DNA of 64,000 bases, from the NCBI GenBank assembly GCA_950097015.1, contig CATNEN010000039.1, positions 13,486,501-13,550,500 on the forward strand, given 5' to 3'. A model generated the notes under the pieces. That model did no database searches. It saw only the letters and a list, made by a program, of their open reading frames with translations, and was not told where the DNA came from. Origin of the DNA: Macrostomum hystrix. Taxonomy: Eukaryota > Platyhelminthes > Macrostomidae. The stretch's first letter is position 1; the number at the start of each line of letters is the position of its first letter. The position numbers and the translations under genes are program-made. Positions 1 to 10,582 of this stretch are shown piece after piece.

Positions 1-1311
1 ATAAATATATGCTTAATTTGTAAGTCAAGGAAAAAGCAATATTCTTAAATCTTCTTATCTTCTTTCCTGCACGATTTTTTCCATTGTTGTTATTTCAGAC
101 AATTAACATTGTTATAGTGACAAGTGTCAAGCGTAGGTCTATATCACATAGGGTAGAGTCTATTGTATAGTTAATGTTTGCTGTGAAAAAAAGAACAAAA
201 AAGTATGTTAGCTCAACACGAATATTCCTCCTCTAAGCTTTGATTTCTTATATTGAGAACTTGAATGCGCATACTGTTTTTTTATATGATTGACTAAATG
301 CCGGATGAAACACAGTGCTAGAAGTTTAAGATTGCGGTGCAGAAATGCATTTTCCTCGGCTTTGAAAAAGTTTAGTTACCTAAAAATGATGGAGCTACTG
401 ACAAATTAAAAATTAAAGAATGCTATTCATAAATACTTTAAGCGTAGTAAAAGTTAAAGTCAAACTAATTTTACAGTTGTTTATTAACATTTTTACTCAC
501 TAAAAGGCTAAGAAATGTATAACTTGTGAAGTTTCACTAATAGTTTGTTTTAAAATAATTTTTCTAAACATCGTTGACAATTTTAAAATCTGCGTTGCGC
601 TACCTTTTTGGAGCACGATAAATAATATAGACCTATCAATCACTTGTTTCTTATATTTAAATTTGATGCTCAGGTTAGTAGCTAAAATGATCTAGTTACT
701 CAAATATTATTCTAACTTACTTTTTATTTTAAGCTAAATTCAATATGAAAAGCACTGCTTCATGTATGCATGGTAATGTTTTATTGCTTATGTAACTGTT
801 GCTTATGCAACAGTTGCACCTGAACTGCCATCATCCCACAGTGCTAATAACTTATCGCAATCGGGCTATACTATATATTTTCTGCCTATGCCCTGTGCGG
901 AGGTGAGGTTTTAACAATAGGCTATGCATCTGTGTGCTTAGAATTGTATTGACACATTTAGAAAAAGTTTGACACATTGCAGACCTTAAATGGCTTAATT
1001 AGAGTTGCATTTTGTCAAAAAATGTTTTTGTTAGTAGACTTCAATCAGAACTTTACTTATGCCTTTTTTATGTAATATGTATTCATATTCAGTATAGCTA
1101 GGCCTTAGCTGATTGGTGTAAAATGAAAATATTTTTCTTGTGAAAGTTGTGCTTTGGGCTTAAGAATAAAATAAATTGCTACTATATGCTTTTACTTATA
1201 TCTTTAGTTAGGTACATTTTTGTTCATGTGTAAGCCATGAATATATTTGTTGTAGGGATCTTTTATAATTTTAATTCTAATTTTTTGCTACAATTATTGC
1301 ACTTTTGTGTA
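1..1311. other. AT-rich spacer without recognised genes
   Basis: AT-rich sequence with no convincing coding frame on either strand and no clear tandem array. It could be intergenic or a distal intron or UTR. Confidence 0.5.
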
Positions 1312-1954
1312 GGGTAATGTATCATCAACCAAACAAGAATGTGTATTTTTTTAACTTCAAACCTAAGCTACAGATTTTCTATTTAAGATATGATGATAAA
1401 TCAAAAGCCAAGTTATAGAAAACAGTTACATCTTTCTAAAAAGTATCTGCTTTTGCTATTTTGACAAATAGAAAAAATGTTATTCCTGCTTTTTATCTAA
1501 AACCGAACAATGATTTTCATGTATCTTCAAACCAAACAGCGAATTTGATGTTTGGTTTTACTATTTGAGTGAGTGGTTTAATCTTATTTTGAAGGAGTGA
1601 TCTATCATGAATTATGTCATTTGAAAGCATTTTTCATGCTCTATAAATAACTACATTTTGGTCATTTAATTGGCAAGCAACCGCATGCAATCTTCGTCTA
1701 AAGTACATACTGAAAAAATGTTGTTAAAAAGTATGCTTTTGCAATAAAAATTTCTACTGAAACATCAATATCTTTTTTTCCTCTTAATGCTTCATTGCAC
1801 ATCATGCCTCAGCTTGTAGATAATTTCTTCAACTTTCAAATTAGTTGTTCTGTGAAACACAATAGCTTGTTTCTGTCTTGCACGAGACCAAGGAAGGAGT
1901 CAAAATTCTTGTTCGGTTTTGAAGATACACTGTTCGGTTGATGATACATTACCC
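1312..1954. mobile_element. TA-flanked terminal-inverted-repeat MITE
   Basis: The left end GGGTAATGTATCATCAACC recurs as its reverse complement at the right end (about 1931-1954), with one mismatch over about 24 bp. Both ends are flanked by TA (1310-1311 and 1955-1956), as expected for a Tc1/mariner-type target duplication. The interior is AT-rich and non-coding, so this would be a non-autonomous element of about 643 bp. Related sub-terminal motifs (TCTTCAAA with CC) lie inside both ends and near 1500-1550. Confidence 0.65.
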
Positions 1955-1980
1955 TATAATATTAATATTATTAATACAAG

Positions 1981-2643
1981 TGTGACAATTCTTGAAATAA
2001 CCAAGTCTGGCGATGATAACTCTGCGATTCCAAGTTAGTTCACACAGAGTAGAATTCGGTGTAGCGGTAGCACTTAATCTTTATTTGCGAACACTGAGGC
2101 ACACAACAAGCAGTGGATTAATATAAGTCAGGTGCAGGAGCTCAAAAGTACAAAGGGTGATGACATGCTAAGGTAATGATAATAAGAGCGGCGCGAAGGC
2201 GAATTGAGAGAATGGCAGCAAGGTGTGGCAGACAGAAACTGGTGGCACTACACAGTGTTAAACAGGAACAGTAGCACCAGGTAGGCTAGGACAAGGAGGA
2301 CTGGTGGCGAGAGAGGGTGGGGCGCGGGCGGGCCTAAAGCCCTTAGTTAAATTAACTAGATAGACTGTAAAACAGGGCAATTGATAACTCTCAGAAACAG
2401 TCCCAGCTAATGAGCATGCAAGCCCACTGGACAGGGTAGAATAGCTTGAGACATTAGTAGAAAATAAGCTAGGGCAGCGCGGTGTGCATCCACGTCTACT
2501 TACAGTAGCGCACACAGAATAATAATTAATTATATAAACTGGATAAATTGAAGGTAGCAAAAAGATATTATTTAAATGGCCCAAGTTATTACATATTTAG
2601 GAATTCATAGGTTACAATTCACAGTGACAGTGACAATGTCACA
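1981..2643 (-). mobile_element. Solo LTR, about 663 bp
   Basis: The block begins TGTGACAA and ends TGTCACA, so it has TG...CA termini within a short inverted repeat. The 4-bp sequence CAAG flanks both sides (1977-1980 and 2644-2647) as a probable target duplication. It is GC-richer than its AT-rich surroundings. On the minus strand it carries an AATAAA polyadenylation signal (2095-2090), which sets the orientation. No internal retroelement sequence adjoins it, so it looks like a solo LTR left by LTR-LTR recombination. The short minus-strand ORF at 2258-2584 lies inside it and is not considered a gene. Confidence 0.6.
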
Positions 2644-2647
2644 CAAG

Positions 2648-3663
2648 TATCATATCACTCTATTGAAGCTAAATATATCTTATTTTTTTAGTGTCAAGTT
2701 GTAACATAATTCTCAGTTATTAACTGATAACTGATATATAAGTAATTCATATATATATATATAAGTCTGTACAATGCACTGGTTTAAGACTTTATTAACA
2801 CATATATTTTTTGTACTAAGCTTAATACTAATAGTCGTGAATCTCATTCCCAATTACAATTTTACCAATGAATTCAGAGAGTATTTGCCAGCCATATACA
2901 GTATTAATAACTCATAATTTCTCACCCTATATAGTCTGGTATATTCAACAATACCCTTTACAGAACTTTTTATTTAGATTCAACCTTTGAATTTAATGTC
3001 ATTGCAAATTTCCATGCTTTGTAATTATACTCACAATTTCTAGGCCTAGCTTGTAGCATTAATCAAATTTACTAAGAAAAACTTGTAGTTGCTATGGTTG
3101 AGTTCCGATGAACCAATATAGACAAGTATTGGTTAACCAGATGTAAAAAACTGTGTATTCAGTTAATCTTGTCTTTAGATATTGGTTGGTTAATATTGTC
3201 ACTTTAATGATTTTGTATGTATTCTGATTTGATGTTTTTAAACAATTTATTAAGATCACATTACTCTCTACATTTAAGATCTAAACTCTAACAAAGTAAA
3301 TGAAACAATAAGTGCTATCTGAACACAGAAATTTTGTACGAATCTGTATAGGTATAAAAAAAATTTACAGTAAAAAATATGTATAGGTGTGATACATTTG
3401 ATACATCATATTTTCCATTTGACTACATAATTCCAGTTCACACAAAATTATCTGGAGATTTGTGTTATTTAAAAATGCTAAATTTTTCGTGCCATGCTTG
3501 CTGGCATTAATGAGAGCTTGTTGGTGTGTCCACGCCAAACTACTTGCTGCTCTATGTTAGTAGACAGTGTAGTGTGCCGATTAATTAAAACAAATTTATT
3601 TGATAAAAAGTTAAAATAGTAAATCTACTAAGACAAGATAAAGGCGCCAGGCCTGGTTAGACA
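2648..3663. other. AT-rich region upstream of SNRK
   Basis: About 1 kb of AT-rich sequence with short AT microsatellites near 2750. It must contain or adjoin the SNRK 5' UTR and promoter, but no core promoter motif can be assigned. A pyrimidine/AG context just before the start (GGCCTGGTTAG at about 3651-3661) could be a splice or trans-splice acceptor; this is inference. Confidence 0.35.
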
Positions 3664-6600
3664 ATGGCCTCGGATCCATCTGTGCAGCGGCGCCAGCAGT
3701 TGCAGCCGAATCGGCATTATTCGCGAGATTCAGCTGAGATGCGCATTGCTGGCCAGTATGAACTGCAGCACACAATTGGTCGGGGCCATTTCGCTGTTGT
3801 TAAACTGGCTAGGCACGTGTTTACTGGCGAACAGGTGGCTGTTAAAGTAATTGACAAAGCTAAACTAGACTCGTCCAATAGAGAGAGCCTATACCAGGAG
3901 GTGATGTGCATGAAGCTAGTTCAGCATCCTAATGTTGTCCGCCTGTATGACGTTATTGACACTCCAAATAAGCTCTACCTCATTCTGGAACTCGGTGACG
4001 GCGGCGACTTGTACGATTTCATAGTGCGCCAGGACGGTAATAGCGGCCTGCGCGAGTCCCTAGCTAAAAGCTTCTTTCATCAGATAGTCACCGCCATCGC
4101 CTATTGTCACCGGCTGCACGTGTGTCATCGCGATCTCAAACTAGAAAACTGCGTCGTATTCGAAAGACTTGGAGTTGTTAAATTAACAGATTTCGGCTTT
4201 TCCAACGTGTTCACGCCGGGGAAATATTTGGAAACTTCCTGCGGTTCGCTGGCTTATTCGGCGCCGGAAATCCTATTGGGTGATTCCTACGATGCGCCTA
4301 AAGTTGACGTTTGGTCGCTAGGTGAGTCGCTAAGATTCTAAAGTTTAATTAATTAAAGTGATCTTCGTCATTAAAAACGATCAGTCATGATCTTGGTCAT
4401 TAAAAAACGACCAGTCATGATCTTGGTCATTAAAAAACGATCAATCATGATCTTGATCATTAAAAAACGACCAGTCATGATCTTGGTCATTAAAAAACGA
4501 TCAATCATGATCTTAGTCATTAAAAAACGATCGGTCACGATCTAGGTCATTAAAAACGATCAGTCATGATCTAGATCGTTTTATAGACAATAAGTCATGA
4601 TCTATGTCTTTTCAGGACGATCAGTCATGATCTATGTCTTTTTCAAGACGATCAGTCATGATCTCGGTCATTTTATAAACAAAAAGTCATGATATAGGTC
4701 ATTTTAAAGACAATCAGTGTTGCTCTAAGGTCATTTTAAAGACAATCAGTGATGATATAGGTCATTTTCAAGACAATCAGTCATGATCTACGTCATTTAA
4801 AAGACAATCAGTGTTGATCCAGGTCGTTTTAAAGACAATCAGTGATGATCTAGGTCGTTTTAAAGACAATCAGTGATGATCTAGGTCGTTTTAAAGACAA
4901 TCAGTGTTGATCCAGGTCGTTTTAAATACAATCAGTGTTGATCCAGGTCGTTTTAAAGACAATCAGTGTTGATCCAGGTCGTTTTAAAGACAATCAGTGA
5001 TGATCTAGGTCGTTTTAAAGACAATCAGTGTTGATCCAGGTCGTTTTAAATACAATCAGTGTTGATCCAGGTCGTTTTAAAGACAATCAGTGTTGATCCA
5101 GGTCGTTTTAAAGACAATCAGTGATGATCTAGGTCGTTTTAAATACAATCAGTGATGATCTAGGTCGTTTTAAAGACAATCAGTGATTATCTAGATCATT
5201 TTAAAAACAATCAGTGATGATCTAGGTCATTTTAAAAACAATCAGTGATGATGTAGGTCATTTTAAAGACAGTCGGTGATGATCTATGTCATATTTAAAC
5301 AGTCAAGATCATCGCATGCTGAACTAGGCGAGGATTAGTTAATTTTATTGATAAATAAAGTTTCCAAGTTATATTATGTACAAAATTGTGTCTGTTTTAT
5401 CTGTTTATCTTTAAAATCAATCTCCCATTGTCAGGTGTTATCCTCTTCATGCTGGTGTCGGGTCGGCTGCCATTTCAAGAGCCAAACGACTCAGAGACCC
5501 TGGCTCGCATAATGGACGTGCGCTATAAAGCGCCAAAGAACGTGTCCGACCAATGCCGCAGCCTCATTAACCGGCTATTGCAGCGCGACCCGGCCAAACG
5601 GCCCGGATTGGACGGCATCCTGGCCGATGATTGGTTCGCGGATGTACAGCATAGCGTGTACGACGAGAGGCCGCTAATTAGCTTGGGCCGAATCAGCCAG
5701 GCTGATCAGCAGGAGGTCATTACCAAAATGGTGAGGAAATGCGTTCAATTAGTTGCGATTCAATCACAGCTCTTCTCTAAACTGTAGGGACAGTTCCCTC
5801 CCTAAAGACCTCCCTATACAGCTCCCTCCCTCCCTGTATAAAACTCTACGGTAAATCCACTGTTGATGTACATTCTGGACTAAATTTCTAGCCAATCACA
5901 GCTCTTAAATACCCTAGTGTACATATTCCCTTACCTAACTGTACACCAACAGGTTGACGGCGGCCTAGCCACGGAGCAGGAGATTCTGGAAGCTCTACAA
6001 CGAGACGATTACAGCTACATAACTTCCACATTTTATCTGCTAGCTGAGCGGCTTATCAAACGCAGCTTAGCTTCTCCGGCTGCGGGCTCTTCGGCGCGCC
6101 ACCTCCTGCTCCAGCACCAGCAGCATCAGAATCAAAGGAAATCATCGGATCCTTCTGCTAGCCTAACACCTGGCGAGGGCAGCGGCGGCAGCAGTCGACA
6201 GTCTTCTTCGGCTTCGCTCAGCGTTGAAGAGAAACTGCGCCGATTCTCCATGATCATCGAGGAGGAGGACGACGACGTGGCTTGCTTAGAAGAGGCCGCC
6301 GCGGCCTCCGGCACGCCGCCGGTTCGTCTGCAGTCGCCGCAGTTCAGCGGCAGCGGCGCGGGCCGGCTGTCCAGCCTGTCTGGCCTGGCCGCGCTCTGCG
6401 ATCCGATCCGCGAGGAGGAGACTGGCGAAGGCGGCGTCCTGCAGATTCCAACGGCCGGCGACCAGCAGCAGCAGCAGCCGGCATCTTCGTTGTCTTCGTC
6501 GGCCCTGTTCCCAGGATTGGCGCATCCGCTAGGAGGCATCGGCGGCGGCGGCGGCGGCGGATCGTCGACCTCTTCGCAGAAGCGACGCTCCAGCGTGGCC

Positions 6601-7530
6601 AGGGAGAGCAGCTTCTCCCTGAGCTCGCTGGCTTCGAGTTTGCGCTCACTGTCTTCCCAGCGGGCCGTTGTTGACCTAATGCGCGACCTCGGCTGCGCCA
6701 GTCCCAATGGTGCTGGTAGTAAGCAGAACTCCTGCGTGTTTTATCCCAGCTCCGTTGTTGTCAACGCCTCCAATGCGCTGGCGACCGCTGCGACTGTTTC
6801 TGTGGCCATCACCGCCCCGGTGGCCTCAACAGACGAAGTTGATCTCGAAGAGGAAGCCGATGAGATCAACGCCGGCTTGGAAGATCATTCCGAGGAAGAT
6901 GCTGAGCACGCAGATAATGCTGGCATTGATGCATCGCATACTACTGCTGCTGCTCGCGGCGACAGTAGCAGCAGCGGCAATAGTAAGACTAGAAAATCGG
7001 ACGATACTTTACGTCGTTCCGGCCTCAGTGGTCACATAAATCAGTGCGTGACGCTTAGCTCTGAAGAAATTCACGTGTCTGACAGTAGCTCTTCCACACA
7101 GTCTCAGCATCAACGGAAGCAACAGCAGCAGCCGCTGCCACAGCGCAGACAGCAACAACAGCAGCATCGGCGATCTCATTGTAGCTCAAACTCTGGCAGT
7201 TCCAGACAGCGAAAACAACTGGCACGTCTATCCCAAGGATTGCACTCGCACTATCAGCAGCAGCAGCAGCAGCAGCAGCAGCACAGATCTTTAGAAATTA
7301 GTACGAGTAGAAGCTCGTCTACTGGCCGAAACTCGCGCAACCAATGGCAGCAGCATCAGCAGCATCAGCATCAGCAGCAAGCTAGCTCCAGGCAAGACAG
7401 CGGGTTTACTATATCAGCTGCAGCCGGTAATACTTCCAGTTCCTGTAGGAACAGTAACAATAATAACAGTCACAGCGGCCGCAAGGTGTCGACCGAAAAG
7501 TTTAGAGTTCGTTGTTGTACAATCAGCTGA
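3664..7530 (+). CDS. SNRK: SNF-related serine/threonine kinase (SNRK), 3 exons
   Basis: AMPK-related Ser/Thr kinase, 843 aa by my model. Exons: 3664-4321, 5435-5730 and 5953-7530, with GT-AG junctions and matching phases (1, then 0). The kinase domain spans about residues 32-290: glycine loop GRGHFAVV (39-46), Lys61, Glu79, HRD Asp157 with Asn162 (HRDLKLEN, where P is usual), and DFG Asp176. The activation loop [14 protein letters not shown] keeps Thr191, the expected LKB1 target. A UBA-like helix bundle follows ([15 protein letters not shown]), as in vertebrate SNRK. The tail is low-complexity Ser/Gln with a pure CAG run near 7255-7282. A short conserved RQDSGFT segment and a C-terminal CCTIS, which reads as a CaaX box, close the protein. 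Human SNRK is about 765 aa; the excess is in the tail. The start is the first ATG before the kinase domain. Confidence 0.93.
4365..5320 (+). repeat. Minisatellite, about 31-bp unit, SNRK intron 1
   Basis: It fills nearly all of the first SNRK intron (4322-5434). The 5' third is built on GATCTTGGTCATTAAAAAAC variants, and the rest on GATCTAGGTCGTTTTAAAGA variants followed by CAATCAGTGAT. The gradual change of the unit along the array indicates local duplication with divergence. Confidence 0.9.
7250..7290 (+). repeat. Pure CAG trinucleotide run inside SNRK coding exon
   Basis: About ten consecutive uninterrupted CAG codons encode a polyglutamine stretch. Further Q/H-rich CAG-CAT mixtures lie at about 7350-7380. 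It is expected to vary in length between individuals. Confidence 0.85.
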
Positions 7531-7784
7531 CCGAATGATGACATTTTGTTCCGCATTAACTGTTTTGGAAAAGCCAATAAGCAGCACAATAGCAATTAGG
7601 ACGATTGAAAAAAAATCTATTTCTTCTGTTATTAGAGAAATGTTGTTTTTGTTCCGCTTTTACTAACTGAAAATCTCTAATTCTAATCAGACTATTGATA
7701 CACCTGGGAATAATAATCATGACTCTTATAACTGTTACTAAGGATTCTTATTTTTTAAACAAATTTGAATTAAAATTAATAACT
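7531..7784 (+). other. SNRK 3' UTR candidate
   Basis: AT-rich sequence after the SNRK stop. No canonical AATAAA occurs here; ATTAAA at 7769-7774 is the nearest variant signal, and AATAAA at 8562-8567 lies beyond a SINE and a hAT-type element. The true 3' end is undecided. Confidence 0.3.
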
Positions 7785-7975
7785 TTATAGAAAAATTTTA
7801 ACTATAACTAAATTGCATCTGAAGGCTGCGTACTGCTGTTCAGTCCATGGACTGGGGGGGACGCCACACCTACCCTCAATCACCCCTTGATATAAAGGTT
7901 CCAAACAGTTCCTGTGGTGTCGGGTATCGAACCCCCGACCTTCAAGTCGTGAGCTACTCAATTTCAACCGCTAAT
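7785..7975 (-). mobile_element. tRNA-derived SINE, family A
   Basis: On the minus strand it has a Pol III B-box (GGGGGTTCGATACCCGAC) preceded by GTAGCTCACGACTTGAAGGTC. A body containing GTGTGGCGTCCC and CAGTCCATGGACTGAACAG follows. The same head and body recur at 10590-10790, 16250-16505, 54880-55075 and 63785-64000, so it is a dispersed family. Confidence 0.7.
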
Positions 7976-8096
7976 TAAAAATCACGTGAATGCCTCAGGC
8001 ATGCTCAGGGTGCCAGTGTGAGCGTGAGACAAGTCTGATTCTCATCCTGTAATATACTACTGACCGGTAGTTGTCTCAGAAAGTGTTATTCTAGAT

Positions 8097-8513
8097 CAGG
8101 GGTAGGCAAACTTATTAGCTGGCGGGCCAAAGAGAGAGCCTAAAAGACGACAGCGGGCCGCATTGACTGTATAAATATGAGATAGGGGAGAGATGAGACA
8201 CAGGAAAGATGGGACACGAGAGAGATGAGACACGGGAGAGATAAGACAGGGAAGAGATTAGACACGGGAGAGATTACACGGGGGAGATTAGATACGGGAG
8301 AGATGAGACACGGGAGAGATAAGATAGGGAAGAGATTAGACACGGGAGAAATTAGACACGGGAGAGATTAGATACGAGAGCGATGAGACACGGGAGAGAT
8401 TAGACACGAGAGAGATGAAACAGGACACTGTAGATGTCAGAAGGGGCAACGGGCCGGATTTGGGAGCTTCGAGGGCCGCATCTGGCCCGCGGGCCGGAGT
8501 TTGCCGACCCCTG
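8097..8513. mobile_element. hAT-type non-autonomous element
   Basis: Terminal inverted repeats are CAGGGGTAGGCAAACT on the left and AGTTTGCCGACCCCTG on the right (15 of 16 match). It is flanked by 8-bp duplications TTCTAGAT (8089-8096) and TTCTAGAA (8514-8521), which differ at one base. The CAGGGGT termini with an 8-bp duplication are typical of hAT transposons. The 417-bp interior encodes no transposase and is mostly a GGGAGAGAT-based minisatellite. Confidence 0.85.
8165..8430 (+). repeat. Minisatellite inside the hAT-type element
   Basis: Irregular units of about 16-18 bp, consensus GACACGGGAGAGATTA/GA, lie between the GC-rich subterminal parts of the hAT-type element. The array was probably present in, or expanded within, the mobile copy. 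Confidence 0.8.
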
Positions 8514-8521
8514 TTCTAGAA

Positions 8522-9077
8522 AATTTTCTTTTGCAGAATAATTTTAAGTGTGACTAAATGTAATAAACGAATTTTTTTGTTATTTTACAGTAAATCAGTA
8601 CATCTATCTGCAGTCTCAGGTTATACTGTCAATATGAGACATTTATAGATTGATCTAACTAATCAATTGTTGTTTTAAGTGCGTTACTCATCGCCTTGTA
8701 CCTGAAATCTCTATCAAGCTGAGTCACTTAAGCGCCTTTTTTGCACAGACTAAAGCTTTTTTTGAAATCTGCATTGCACGTTTTCTTAAGTATCAAATTT
8801 ATCCTTCTCGGAATAGTTTGTACTTCTAGGACATGTCCTGATTTCGTTTATTGTTCTTTTGCTGTTTTTTTTCTGAACTAAAGCATTCAGTAAGTTAAAT
8901 TGTTAATGTCTTAAAGATAAGAAAGTTTTTCACTTTCTTTCTCTTTTTAGTTTTCTGAAATGAAAAGCGAATTAATCCAGGTTTATTATGTGGATCGTTT
9001 TTTCAGATATTTGCTGTTCATGATTCGTTATAAATATTTTTTAGATTTGTTTTGAGTCGTTTTTTTGTCTCAATTCA
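8522..9077. other. AT-rich spacer
   Basis: No gene, array or mobile-element terminus recognised. Confidence 0.4.
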
Positions 9078-9664
9078 TATGAGACTAGATGGTCTGGGAT
9101 GAGACTGGATGGTCTGGGATGAGACTGGATGGTCTGGGATGAGACTGGATGGTCTGGGATGAGACTGGATGGTCTGGGATGAGACTGGATGGTCTGGGAT
9201 GAGACTGGATGGTCTGGGATGAGACTGGATGGTCTGGGATGAGACTGGATGGTCTGGGATGAGACTGGATGGTCTGGGATGGGACTAGATGGTCTGGGAT
9301 GGGACTAGATGGTCTGGGATGGGACTAAATGGTCTGGGACGGGACTAGATGGTCTGGGATGGGACTAGATGGTCTGGGATGGGACTAAATGGTCTGGGAC
9401 GGGACTAGATGGTCTGGGATGGGACTAGATGGTCTGGGATGGGACTAGACGGTCTGGGATGGGACTAGATGGTCTGGGATGGGACTAGATGGTCTGGGAT
9501 GAGACTAGATGGTCTGGGATGGGACTAGATGGTCTGGGATGGGACTTGATGGTCTGGGACGGGACTAGACGGTCTGGGATGGGACTAGATGGTCTTCGAT
9601 GGGACTAGATGGTCTGGGATAGGCCTAGATGGTCTGGGATGGGACTAGATGGTCTGGGATGAGA
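9078..9664 (+). repeat. 20-bp satellite array
   Basis: About 29 copies of GATGAGACTGGATGGTCTGG. The first ten or so copies are identical (TGGAT form). Later copies shift to GGGACTAGAT and accumulate substitutions, so the 5' end looks the more recently homogenised part. It lies between SNRK and GCN1. Confidence 0.95.
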
Positions 9665-10482
9665 TAGACTAGTGACAACCTAAATGGTGATATTGAATGT
9701 GAGTAAACGCGGTTACCATGGCAACATATTTTGTCGCAATCCTCGTATAAACATTGACATCGTGCTAATAAATAAGTGAAACAGTTCCGGACAATTAATG
9801 ACCTGATTGACCTTGTTGATCTCATTAAAGTCTTGTTTAAAAGCATCTGTTTGTTTTATTTTGCGTAGAACTTTTTTGAATTGTACTTTCCTATACTCTT
9901 GAGGCTCGCAATGTCATCCTTGCTGATTAATTTCAGTTTTCTTGTTATTGCTTCATGTTCTTTTTTAGTTTTGACACTTTACTCAATTAAGATGCCGGCT
10001 AGTGTTTTTTCAAACTCAATTAGTAAAAACATACTCTCTGAAATATTAACTCTAATAACACTACTATTGATGATAGTAGTATAAGATTATGTTTATGGCA
10101 AATAAATCAAAACCTTTTTATAAGAATAAAGTTTGTAAGAATTTTGAGTACATAGATTGCATATATATATATATACATACATATACTAAAATATATTTAC
10201 AATATAAGTATTTGCTAAGCGGTAATGTTTTTATTACTTCTAACTGCCAAATTTGGTCAATGTCTTTTTATTTCATTTCTATAAAAAAATTAAAGTCTAG
10301 ACGGTGGGAAAGTCTATTTCATACCGAAAATATCTGTCAAACTAATGGCAATAAATTGTGCACTTTTATTGCAGATTCGCCAAAGTAGCTAGAACAGAAC
10401 CTATTCAAAACTGCAAAGGTCAGTGTGTTGTCAGCCAATCATCGATTTAGACAACTAAGAACAAGAAGCCGACAGGAAATTC
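9665..10482. other. AT-rich region upstream of GCN1
   Basis: Spacer and probable 5' UTR/promoter of GCN1. It has an AT dinucleotide run near 10160. Two short plus-strand ORFs here (9881-10084 and 10089-10388) have AT-biased composition and no recognisable motif, and are not called. Confidence 0.4.
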
Positions 10483-10582
10483 ATGGAAGAGGTGAAGTGC
10501 TTCCTAATTGGCGTTAAAGCTAGCGGTTCCTCGGTGCCAACTAGACTTGTGCTCGCCGTTTGCGACGCCCTGACTGATAATT
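10483..10582 (+). CDS. GCN1: GCN1 candidate first exon
   Basis: ATG at 10483 opens 33 codons ([15 protein letters not shown]...) ending at a consensus donor GTGAGT (10583). Phase 1 joins exactly to the exon at 11833 and restores the GCN1 frame (a TGC codon across the junction). Residue style fits the short N-terminal helical start of GCN1, but similarity there is weak. An alternative first exon further upstream cannot be excluded. Confidence 0.6.

Noticed and set aside
6132-6707. Antisense ORF of 191 codons in SNRK exon 3, and other overlapping frames there
   Set aside because: A shadow of GC-rich Ser/Ala/Gly codons; the sense frame has the conserved SNRK order and the antisense product has no recognisable domain.
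9881-10388. Two short plus-strand ORFs upstream of GCN1
   Set aside because: Low-complexity AT-rich composition with Ile/Tyr runs from an AT microsatellite; no conserved motif.
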